Source: Poseidonibacter ostreae
Lineage (GTDB): Bacteria > Campylobacterota > Campylobacteria > Campylobacterales > Arcobacteraceae
Assembly (NCBI RefSeq): GCF_009208075.1
Contig: NZ_WFKJ01000007.1
Span: 17,562-81,561 of the forward strand
DNA: 64,000 nt
Reading direction: 5' to 3'
A program made the position numbers and the translations under genes. This document shows, in pieces, positions 17,849-25,412 of this stretch. The stretch's first letter is position 1. Every line of letters starts with the position of its first letter. The notes below the pieces were generated by a model that ran no database searches, was not told the DNA's origin, and saw only the letters and a program-made list of their open reading frames with translations.

Positions 17849-18577
17849 TCACTTAAAGGACTGGGCGAGATTTCCAATAATTAATTGCCAACCATCTATT
17901 ACAATAAAGAAGATGATTTTAATAGGTAAGGATATCATTACAGGAGGTAACATCATCATACCTAAGGACATAAGAATAGAGGCTACAATAATATCAATAA
18001 CTAAAAATGGTAAGAAAATTAAAAACCCTATCTCAAAAGCTGTTCTAAGTTCACTTACTATAAATGCAGGCATTAATAATGTTAAAGGAACATCATCTAT
18101 ATTTTTAGGATTTGGTTCTTTTTTTATACGGTAAAATAGGGCGATATCAGATTCTCTTGTGTTTTTTATCATAAACTCTTTAAAAGGTTTAATACCCCTT
18201 TCAAATGCTAATTCATAACCAATTTTTTTATCCATATATGGTTCAATACCATCTTCCCATGATTTTTTTGCATAAGGTTCCATAATAAAAATAGTTAATA
18301 TTAATGCAAGAGAGATTACTATTTGTGTTGGAGGTGTTTGCTGTAGTCCCATAGCTTGTCTTAAAAGTGAAAAAACGATTACAATTCTTGTAAATGATGT
18401 AACCATTAAAATTAGCGTTGGAGCTAGTACAAATAGTGTTAAAATAATTGCAATATTGATTGTTTTTACAAACTGTGCTGGGTCATCAAGCGCTGCAACA
18501 GAAAGGTTTACAATAGGAGCTGTATCAGCAGCAAAAGTGTATACAGTAAAAAGTAATAGTGTTAATAAAAGTTTCAA
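17849..18577 (-). CDS. fliP: Flagellar biosynthetic protein FliP
   Basis: Core subunit (242 aa) of the flagellar type III export gate (FliPQR). It begins with a cleavable signal peptide (residues 1-16, LLLFTVYTFA) and has the conserved hydrophobic segments and motifs SFTRIVIVFSLLRQAMG, PPTQIVISLALILT and PAFIVSELRTAFEIGFLIF, then MLPPVMISLPIKIIFFI and a final DGWQLIIGNLAQSF. It stands apart from other flagellar genes except for the flhB2/fliK-like pair 3 kb away. Confidence 0.97.
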   Translation of the reverse strand: MKLLLTLLLFTVYTFAADTAPIVNLSVAALDDPAQFVKTINIAIILTLFVLAPTLILMVTSFTRIVIVFSLLRQAMGLQQTPPTQIVISLALILTIFIMEPYAKKSWEDGIEPYMDKKIGYELAFERGIKPFKEFMIKNTRESDIALFYRIKKEPNPKNIDDVPLTLLMPAFIVSELRTAFEIGFLIFLPFLVIDIIVASILMSLGMMMLPPVMISLPIKIIFFIVIDGWQLIIGNLAQSFK

Positions 18578-18622
18578 AAAAATTCCTATGTAATAATTAA
18601 AATCATAATATCAAAAAAATAG

Positions 18623-20401
18623 TTAGTTTCTACTTTTTATATATCCCATCTCATAAAGCTTATCGTATATTTTACTTACAACTTCACCTGCTGCTGAACC
18701 ACCATGTCCTCCATGTTCTACTAATACATTTACAACATATTTAGGATTTTTATAAGGTCCATAAGTAGTAAGCCATGCATGTGATCTTTGAAAGTATTTA
18801 AGTTCACTCTCTTTCATTCTTACTTTTTCTGATTGAGGAATACTAACAACTTGTGCTGTTCCTGTTTTCCCTGCTATTGCTATTTTTGTTTTAACATATT
18901 TAGTAGCTGTTCCTTTAGGATGATGAATTACATCATACATTCCACGTCTTAAGGTATTTAATTGTGCTTCAGGCATTTTTAAATCTTCTGGTTCTTCATA
19001 ATTTGCTTTATAAAAATGTGGTTTAGGAAGTTTTCCTGTAGCAATAAAAGCAGTATATCTTGCCATTTGCATAGGAGTTACTAGCATATTCCCTTGTCCA
19101 ATAGATGTAATAACTGTCTCACCTACATACCAAGGTTGTTTAAACTTTTTTTCTTTCCATAATTTATTTGGATTTACACCAAAAAACTCATTTACTTGAT
19201 CAACACCTGTTTGTCTACCAAAGCCAAATTTATCTAATGTTTGAGATATTTTATTAATTCCAATTCTAAGACTACCTTTATAAAAGAAATCATCACAACT
19301 TTCTCTAATAGCTTTTCTAAAATCTACTTTTCCATGTCCAAATCTTTTCCAACATCTAAAGTTTCTATTTCCTATTCTAATAGAACCAGAACAATTAATA
19401 GTATAATTATCTTCTATTCCATTCTCTAAAAAGGATAAGGCAACTCCCATTTTAATAATAGAACCTGGAGGATATAACCCATTAATTAGTTTATTTGTAA
19501 AAGGATGATTAAGGTCATTTCTCATAATATTCCACTCTTTAACCGAGATTCCAGAAGCAAAAATATTATTATCAAACTCAGGCATAGAAGTTGCAGATAA
19601 TATTTCACCATTATTTGCATCCATTACAATAATTGCACCACTTCTTTTCCCAAAAATCTTTTGAATATATTTTTGAAGTTCGATATCTAATGATATTTTA
19701 ATACTATTGTCAATTGAGGGTTCTTTTTCATCAATTATTGCAATTTCTTTATTTAATGCATTTACTTTAATATCTTTGTATCCAATTTGCCCTTGAAGCT
19801 TGTCATTATAAAACTTTTCTAAACCATTTTTACCAATAATTCCATTATGAGCTGAAAGTTCATTTTTCAAAATATCTAATCTTGAAGCTTTTCCTACATA
19901 ACCAATAACATGTGAAGCTGCTTTTCTATATGGATAAAATCTTTTTACAGCTGATTCAATTTTCATTGAATCTTTTGATGAAAATAGAGTATATTTAGGA
20001 AAAAAATCTTGATAAGGAATATACTCCACAACTTTTACAAAATCGTGATTATAAGCTGAGTTTTTTCTGTTATATGTTTTTAGAAGTTTTTTCTTTTCAA
20101 TATCTGGAAAGTGTTCAACTATTAAATCAAGTGCATCTTCTAGTTTTTGTTTATTTTTTTTAGAGTTTAAGTGTGGCTTGATAAGAATTGAAAATCCCAT
20201 TTGATTTACAGCTAATTTTTTTCCATGTCTATCTTCAATAACTCCTCTAACAGGAATTTTTTGTACTCTACTAATATAGTTTCTTTTTGATAGTTCTTCA
20301 TAGTAAGTATTTGATTTTATACTTAAAAAATATACTCTTGAAAGTAAAGTAATCATAATAATAATAATAAATAAAAATATAATATTTAGTCTGTTTATCA
20401 A
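18623..20401 (-). CDS. mrdA: Penicillin-binding protein 2 (elongasome transpeptidase)
   Basis: Class B PBP (592 aa) that cross-links peptidoglycan during cell elongation. One N-terminal TM helix (residues 7-27), a dimerisation/pedestal domain (RGVIEDRHGKKLAVNQ), and a transpeptidase domain with the active-site SXXK in YPPGSIIKMG, an SCDD motif in RESCDDFFYKG, and KTGTAQ. The start codon is TTG overlapping the stop of the upstream membrane gene (TTGA), with GGAG 7 bases before it. The PBP2-specific HAWLTTYGP and GHGGSAAGEV segments support the assignment over FtsI. Confidence 0.95.
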   Translation of the reverse strand: MINRLNIIFLFIIIIMITLLSRVYFLSIKSNTYYEELSKRNYISRVQKIPVRGVIEDRHGKKLAVNQMGFSILIKPHLNSKKNKQKLEDALDLIVEHFPDIEKKKLLKTYNRKNSAYNHDFVKVVEYIPYQDFFPKYTLFSSKDSMKIESAVKRFYPYRKAASHVIGYVGKASRLDILKNELSAHNGIIGKNGLEKFYNDKLQGQIGYKDIKVNALNKEIAIIDEKEPSIDNSIKISLDIELQKYIQKIFGKRSGAIIVMDANNGEILSATSMPEFDNNIFASGISVKEWNIMRNDLNHPFTNKLINGLYPPGSIIKMGVALSFLENGIEDNYTINCSGSIRIGNRNFRCWKRFGHGKVDFRKAIRESCDDFFYKGSLRIGINKISQTLDKFGFGRQTGVDQVNEFFGVNPNKLWKEKKFKQPWYVGETVITSIGQGNMLVTPMQMARYTAFIATGKLPKPHFYKANYEEPEDLKMPEAQLNTLRRGMYDVIHHPKGTATKYVKTKIAIAGKTGTAQVVSIPQSEKVRMKESELKYFQRSHAWLTTYGPYKNPKYVVNVLVEHGGHGGSAAGEVVSKIYDKLYEMGYIKSRN

Positions 20402-20838
20402 ATAAATACTCCAAAAAATAATAAATCAATAATAATATTTACAAATATTATAGCAATAAAACTATCAGACATTCCAATTGTCATAACCCAAATAAAAAAT
20501 ACACCAAGGTAAAAAATTAAAATATAAATATATTCATTTAATTTACTAAAGGACATCATTCTATCGATATTTGGAATAATAAAAATATAAATAAATAGTG
20601 ATAATAAGGTTAAAGATAAAGGTCTTAACCCTGAGTTTATTTCTATAAAAATAAATGTTAAAACTATAAAAAAAAGTGAATAAAGATATTTTCTTTTAAG
20701 ACATACATAAAATGAAATAAAAGTAACTCCAGCAATCATAATCAATAAAAAATGTATTGAAGATATCGTATTTATAGTAATTATTACTAGTAATAAGGTA
20801 AATAGAAAAATAGGATTATCTAAATTGTTTCGAGTCAT
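20398..20838 (-). CDS. Small polytopic membrane protein, MreD-like
   Basis: A 146-residue protein made almost entirely of hydrophobic helices (about five, the last ending LLFFGVFI). It lacks a strong motif. MreD, the rod-shape membrane protein normally next to PBP2/RodA, has this size and topology, and this gene overlaps mrdA, so an MreD-like role is a reasonable inference from context. Sequence alone would not identify it. The region from 20839 to 20903 upstream is short and AT-rich. Confidence 0.7.
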   Translation of the reverse strand: MTRNNLDNPIFLFTLLLVIITINTISSIHFLLIMIAGVTFISFYVCLKRKYLYSLFFIVLTFIFIEINSGLRPLSLTLLSLFIYIFIIPNIDRMMSFSKLNEYIYILIFYLGVFFIWVMTIGMSDSFIAIIFVNIIIDLLFFGVFI

Positions 20839-20903
20839 AAAATATAATACTTCTTTTTAATTTATCGCGATTATATTATAAAGAGTCTTATACCTATATC
20901 AAA

Positions 20904-21197
20904 TTACTTTTTATTTTTATTAGATAAATCATAAATAAAAGAGAATACTTCAGCAACTGCTTTATACATACTTCCAGGTATTTCTTTATCTATATCAATT
21001 TGAGATAAAAGCTCAACTAAATCTTCATCTTTTTTAATTGGAATATCATGTTCATTTGCAAGTTTAATAATATTTGAGGCAGTTTCACCTTTTCCTTTTG
21101 CAAGAATACTAGGTGCATTGTCTTTTTCAATATCATATTTTAAAGCAACAGCTTTAGCAGGAGTACTTTGGTTTTGTTTTATATTTTTTTCTTCCAT
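20904..21197 (-). CDS. FlhB C-terminal-like protein (FlhB2/FhlB)
   Basis: A 97-residue soluble protein matching the cytoplasmic C-terminal domain of FlhB/YscU, the export switch: KAVALKYDIEKDNAPSILAK and ASNIIKLANEHDIPI, and EIPGSMYKAVAEVFSFIYDL. The self-cleavage NPTH motif is absent, its position being taken by QNQSTPAKA, so it corresponds to the downstream FlhB fragment made as a separate gene. Stand-alone FlhB2 proteins are known in epsilonproteobacteria and can partly replace the processed domain. It begins 1 base after the FliK-like gene ends. Confidence 0.87.
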   Translation of the reverse strand: MEEKNIKQNQSTPAKAVALKYDIEKDNAPSILAKGKGETASNIIKLANEHDIPIKKDEDLVELLSQIDIDKEIPGSMYKAVAEVFSFIYDLSNKNKK

Positions 21198-21198
21198 T

Positions 21199-23187
21199 TT
21201 AAACTCTTATATCAACACTTGTACTATTTTGATTATTGTAAGGATTTACAAAGGCATCAGTTTTTTTCTCTATATTTGTTTTTTCATTATCTTCTTTTAA
21301 ATCAAGAAGTTTTATATTTACAGGTATTAAATCTACATCATTAAGAGCTTTTTTTAGATTTATAAGATTGTCTCTTACTGCTACTTTAAAATGTTCTCTT
21401 TGAGCATGAATAGTTAAATCAATCTTATTTTTATCATATAAAGCCATCATTAAATCAACTTTTCCAAAATCTTTTAGTGTTAAATCAATCTGACAGTAAA
21501 ACTTTTCTTCTTCAGTTTTTTTCATGCTTATTGTTCCATCTTCTAGCATATCCCATAAAAAAGGAACATAAACATTATTAGAATTTCCAGAATGAGATAG
21601 AAGTTGATGATAATCTATTTGTGTTAACATCTTATCTACTTGCTTAAACATCTCTTGTGATTTTGGATCAAGTTTAGAAGCTAAATCATCTTGCATTTGT
21701 AATAGAACTGATTTCATATCATTTGATATGGGGTTTGTCTCATTTCTTGTAAGATTTTGTCCTAAGTTTGTATTTGTAATATTTTCTCTAAGTATATTTT
21801 CGATTTTATCAACAACTTTTAGTAAACTATTTTGAGTATTAGAGTTGTTTTGATTAGTAGATAAATTTGTTATATCTTCTTTTAAAGATAATAGTAATGT
21901 AGATAAATTTGATGCAAAATTATTTGTAAAGGTACTTATATTATTTAAATTACTTGAAATATTTGTTTGTAAATTAGAAATTGGATTTTCTATTTTTGAA
22001 AAAAGAGTTTGGATATTTTCAAGTTTTGAAATCATTTGATTTAAAGATTTACTATCAATATTGTTCATATTAGATAATTCTGTTTTTAATTGTCCTAAGT
22101 TTTGCTTTAAATTATCTATTAGTGATACTTTATCATTTACTATTGTTTGTGAATTTAATACTTTTTGTTCTAAGTTTGTTATTTCACTAGAAATATTTTT
22201 TAGGTTTAAAACTAAAGATGAAATATTACTGTTTGTATTAGAAGCATTTTTTATTTCATTTGAATTTATAAGTTGATTTAATAGTACTTTTGGCTCAATT
22301 AATTTATCACTTTTTGTAAATAAATCATTTGTTTTAATTAAAGAATCTATTTGTGATAAAAGGTTTTTAGTTTGATTTTGAGGATTGTTGCTTAGAACTT
22401 CATTTTTAATTTGTGATAATAGCTCTTTTGTTTGACTATTTAGTGTGTTTTTATTCTCTATTAATTGGCTATTTTGAGATGTTTGCATTTTAGATTCTAC
22501 TAAAGAACCTTTGTTAATCAAAGAGCTTAATTGATTTGTTAAATTTGATAAATTTTGTGTTCCTTTATCTGCTATTGAAGTACTTAAGTTTTGTAATAAT
22601 GAAACTAAACTTTTCATATTTGATAATTGATTTGTATTTGTTGTTTGATTATTTGGTGTTGTTAGTTTTGTAATTAAATCATTTATTTGTTTTGTTTGTG
22701 GTGAATTTATATCTTTTATAATATTTTGTATTTGACTTAATATTTTATCTACACCGCTACCTAATCCTTTTTGTGCATTTTGAGAAATTTTTGATTCAAG
22801 AAATACTCCTGATTTTCCTAATTGTTCTTTTAAACTATTTGCATCTAAATTTTTAATATCTTTTAAAAAGTTTTCTAATAATGGCTTGAATTTTGCAAGA
22901 CTACTATTTGAATCAATTTGATTTAAAAGTGTAGTTGTAGCTTTAGAAAAAGAGCCTAAGTCTTTAAATAAAGAAGAGTTTTTAAGCATATTTTCAATTG
23001 TTGAGTTTGCTTTTGAGTCACCTTTTACTTGGTCAAATAGATTTTTTAATACCTGAGCAGGTGAGGCTGATTCTTTTTGTACCATTTGTTGAAGTGTTTT
23101 TGCATCAGCTTCTTTAAGTACAGTTTTAAGAGCTTTATTCTCTTTTGGTAAAAGTATATTTAATAATGGATTCTGGGCAACTAACAT
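21199..23187 (-). CDS. Flagellar hook-length control-like protein (FliK C-terminal domain)
   Basis: A 662-residue protein with an extended low-complexity region (about residues 40-510, very rich in Asn, Ser, Leu, Lys, Thr, Gln) and a compact C-terminal domain (about residues 520-625) with the Flg_hook/FliK pattern: KFYCQIDLTLKDFGKVDLMM and KIDLTIHAQREHFKVAVRDN. The long flexible part fits a molecular ruler. It lies directly upstream of flhB2, and FliK and FlhB cooperate in the substrate switch, so the pair is functionally sensible. Assignment as the main FliK or as a paralog cannot be decided from this window. Confidence 0.75.
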   Translation of the reverse strand: MLVAQNPLLNILLPKENKALKTVLKEADAKTLQQMVQKESASPAQVLKNLFDQVKGDSKANSTIENMLKNSSLFKDLGSFSKATTTLLNQIDSNSSLAKFKPLLENFLKDIKNLDANSLKEQLGKSGVFLESKISQNAQKGLGSGVDKILSQIQNIIKDINSPQTKQINDLITKLTTPNNQTTNTNQLSNMKSLVSLLQNLSTSIADKGTQNLSNLTNQLSSLINKGSLVESKMQTSQNSQLIENKNTLNSQTKELLSQIKNEVLSNNPQNQTKNLLSQIDSLIKTNDLFTKSDKLIEPKVLLNQLINSNEIKNASNTNSNISSLVLNLKNISSEITNLEQKVLNSQTIVNDKVSLIDNLKQNLGQLKTELSNMNNIDSKSLNQMISKLENIQTLFSKIENPISNLQTNISSNLNNISTFTNNFASNLSTLLLSLKEDITNLSTNQNNSNTQNSLLKVVDKIENILRENITNTNLGQNLTRNETNPISNDMKSVLLQMQDDLASKLDPKSQEMFKQVDKMLTQIDYHQLLSHSGNSNNVYVPFLWDMLEDGTISMKKTEEEKFYCQIDLTLKDFGKVDLMMALYDKNKIDLTIHAQREHFKVAVRDNLINLKKALNDVDLIPVNIKLLDLKEDNEKTNIEKKTDAFVNPYNNQNSTSVDIRV

Positions 23188-23305
23188 AGAAGAAGTATAT
23201 CATAAAAGACTAAGTTAATAAAATTAATAATTCATAAATTTATTATTAGAATATTAAGAATTATTTTTATACAATGTAATAACAAAATTATTCTAAGGCA
23301 AATAG

Positions 23306-23680
23306 ATGAAGTTTGAAGTTGCTGTACCTCTTGATGGTTTTAAAGATGAAAAAGAGTTTATTTTTAAAAAAGTCGATGACTTCTTTTCTACAATCACTAC
23401 AATAGAAGAGCAAAAAGAGATAAGACTTATGAGCTTTGGTGCTTTAAAGAATATATCTTTTACCTTACCTGATGAATTTATGAATAAATTAGAAATTACA
23501 AATATGGATGATATCTCTATTTATTATGTATTTGTTCTGCAAGGAACAAATAGTGAAAACTCTTTAAATACTTTTTCTCCAATAATTTTAAATAATAAAA
23601 GTTTAAAAATGGGACAAATCCACTTAGATGCAAATGATTTAGGTTTAGAAAACTTTGATGCTTTACTTCCAAAATTATGA
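23306..23680 (+). CDS. fliW: FliW-like flagellar assembly factor
   Basis: A 124-residue protein with the FliW pattern: a short beta-rich fold, ISFTLPDEFMNKLEI (family: cleft residues after the PDE segment), MDDISIYYVFVLQ and the late FSPIILNNKSLKMGQIHLD. FliW binds flagellin and antagonises CsrA. This copy is on the short side and divergent, so it could be one of the two paralogs some Campylobacterota carry. An AAGGCAAAT ribosome site precedes the ATG. It is divergent from the FliK-like gene. Confidence 0.78.
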   Translation: MKFEVAVPLDGFKDEKEFIFKKVDDFFSTITTIEEQKEIRLMSFGALKNISFTLPDEFMNKLEITNMDDISIYYVFVLQGTNSENSLNTFSPIILNNKSLKMGQIHLDANDLGLENFDALLPKL

Positions 23681-23733
23681 TTTAATAATTTTTATGATAG
23701 AATCTTAAAATTTTTTATTACGGAGTGTTTTAT

Positions 23734-24618
23734 ATGATTAGAGGATTTTTATTACTTTCAATTGGTGCAAGCTTATTTGCGAGCTCAGATTATGTACCTT
23801 TTAGCAAATTTTCAAAAGAAAAACAAGTTGAATATAACTTTATTAAAATTGAAAAAAATAGTAATGAAAAAATTCCAGAAGTAAAAAAAATCAAGAAAAC
23901 ACAAATTAGAAATTATAAAAAAGCTAATGAAGCAAATCTAATTAAAAAAAGTCAAATTAGAAAACAAATATCTCAAAATACTGTAAATATTAAAAACAGT
24001 GAAGCTATAAAAGAATATAAAAAAGAAAATATTTTAAATGATAATACAAAAATCACAAATAATACTTTTATTAAAGATATTAAAATAACTCCAAAACTTT
24101 CATATATGCATGTATCCTCATCAATAGAAGATGAAGATACTGATAAAACGCATGAAATTATTCCTGAAATATCTTTTACATATAAAAATCATACTTTAAA
24201 GGCTGATTATTTTAATGTAAATAGAAAATTACTCAATTCCTTTAATTATGATACTGATTGGTATCGTTTGATATATTTGCATAAAATAGAGAACCTAAAT
24301 GTTGGTTTAGGATTTAATTCTTTAAAATTAGAATTATCTTTATTAGGGATATCTGATAAAAATTCAGAAAAATTTCCCACATTTGAATTTCATATGAAAA
24401 ATAATCGAGATCGATTTCTTGTTGAGTATGGTGGATTTTATGGAAAAAATAGTGATGAAATCAAAAGTGCATATGAATATTATTTAAATCTCGGATATAA
24501 AATATTTAATAATGATAATTTAATTTTTAACCTTGGATACAAAAATAGAACAGTTGATTATGATAATACAAAACTTGAATTTAAAGGCCCAACTGTAGGA
24601 ATTAGCACAAGCTTTTAA
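23734..24618 (+). CDS. Putative outer-membrane beta-barrel protein of unknown function
   Basis: 294 residues. I use the ATG at 23734 because GGAG lies 8 bases upstream; the GTG at 23725 is part of that ribosome site. A signal peptide (MIRGFLLLSIGASLFASS) is followed by a highly basic, Lys/Asn-rich linker of about 90 residues and then alternating amphipathic strands (HTLKADYFNVNRK, YRLIYLHKIENLNVGLGF, LNLGYKIFNNDNLIFNLGYK). The last residue is Phe (GISTSF), a feature of outer-membrane barrels. No family is recognised. Stands alone. Confidence 0.75.
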   Translation: MIRGFLLLSIGASLFASSDYVPFSKFSKEKQVEYNFIKIEKNSNEKIPEVKKIKKTQIRNYKKANEANLIKKSQIRKQISQNTVNIKNSEAIKEYKKENILNDNTKITNNTFIKDIKITPKLSYMHVSSSIEDEDTDKTHEIIPEISFTYKNHTLKADYFNVNRKLLNSFNYDTDWYRLIYLHKIENLNVGLGFNSLKLELSLLGISDKNSEKFPTFEFHMKNNRDRFLVEYGGFYGKNSDEIKSAYEYYLNLGYKIFNNDNLIFNLGYKNRTVDYDNTKLEFKGPTVGISTSF

Positions 24619-24670
24619 TATTAAACATTACAAAGTGTAATAATTTTATATACTATAAAAAACTTTTAGC

Positions 24671-24676
24671 TATAAT
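24671..24676 (+). promoter_or_regulatory. Candidate extended -10 promoter before arsC
   Basis: TATAAT in the context TTTTAGCTATAAT, 33 bases before the next start codon; the same TAGCTATAAT string precedes the sensor kinase at 14970. Confidence 0.5.
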
Positions 24677-24708
24677 CACAATAATTATAGAAAAAGGTTT
24701 ATTTAAAT

Positions 24709-25068
24709 ATGGAAGATATAACAATTTGGCATAATCCTAGATGCTCAAAATCAAGAAATGCTTTAAACTTAATAGAAGAAAAAAAGATAAATAAAAAAGT
24801 ATTTAAATACTTAGAAGAAAATCCTTCAAAAGAACAAATCACAAATGTTTTAAAATTGTTAAAAATCAGCGCAAAAGAGCTTTTAAGAACTGGAGAAAAA
24901 GTTTATAAAGAATTAGATTTAAAAAATGTTGATAATGAAGATGAACTAATTACTGCAATGTATGAAAACCCAAAGTTAATTGAAAGACCAATAATTATAA
25001 TTGCTAATGAAGCAGTAATTGCAAGACCAATTGAAAATATGGAGTTATTATTAAAGAAATACATGTAA
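24709..25068 (+). CDS. arsC: Arsenate reductase family protein (ArsC, glutaredoxin-dependent type)
   Basis: 119 residues with a thioredoxin-like fold. The catalytic cysteine is C12 in WHNPRCSKSRNAL, and the family segment LIERPIIIIANEAVIARP is present (PI-cis-Pro region and the RP arginine loop). Enzymes of this type reduce arsenate to arsenite using glutathione/glutaredoxin. No arsB, acr3 or arsR is nearby, so it may be a general ArsC/YffB-like protein. Its end overlaps an open frame that may belong to the next gene. Confidence 0.88.
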   Translation: MEDITIWHNPRCSKSRNALNLIEEKKINKKVFKYLEENPSKEQITNVLKLLKISAKELLRTGEKVYKELDLKNVDNEDELITAMYENPKLIERPIIIIANEAVIARPIENMELLLKKYM

Positions 25069-25121
25069 AACAGCTAAGAATCAGATATATAAGAGTTTCA
25101 GAAAAATTCTTTACTAGAACA

Positions 25122-25412
25122 GTGTCTTTATTAAAATTAGAGAATTTTGACCATGAAAAATTTAAAATTAGAACAATAAAAAACTATGAAGATTTTAAAA
25201 AAGCTGAAGAAATGGAACTATACTCTTCTTACATGACTGATATAAAAAACTTTATTGAGAAAACAATGATGTTTGTAAATGAACACTCAAAAACTTTTGA
25301 GAATGAAAGAGCTATTTTATTAAAAGATGCAAACCTTTTACAAAAACAAAAGAACAATCAATCTTATAGTAAAGACAAACATAAAAACAATAAATTTAAT
25401 GATGAATACTAA
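25122..25412 (+). CDS. Hypothetical protein preceding the RecD-like helicase
   Basis: A 96-residue, Lys-rich, probably helical cytoplasmic protein with no recognised domain (KFKIRTIKNYEDFKKAEEMELY; MFVNEHSKTFENERA; hydrophilic tail). The only standard start is GTG at 25122, with no good ribosome site. The frame is open upstream to 25035 and the extra residues (VKQLRIRYIRVSEKFFTRT) look protein-like, so the real start may be further upstream at a non-standard codon. Its stop overlaps the ATG of the helicase gene (TAATG), indicating coupled expression. Confidence 0.65.
   Translation: MSLLKLENFDHEKFKIRTIKNYEDFKKAEEMELYSSYMTDIKNFIEKTMMFVNEHSKTFENERAILLKDANLLQKQKNNQSYSKDKHKNNKFNDEY

Noticed and set aside
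17844..17866. GCCCA / TGGGC inverted repeat at the end of fliP as a terminator
   Set aside because: No T-run follows on the fliP strand, the loop is 13 bases, and part of it is coding; only a weak hairpin.
22061..22276. Forward-strand open frames within the FliK-like gene
   Set aside because: They are shadows of low-complexity coding sequence, no ribosome sites or motifs.
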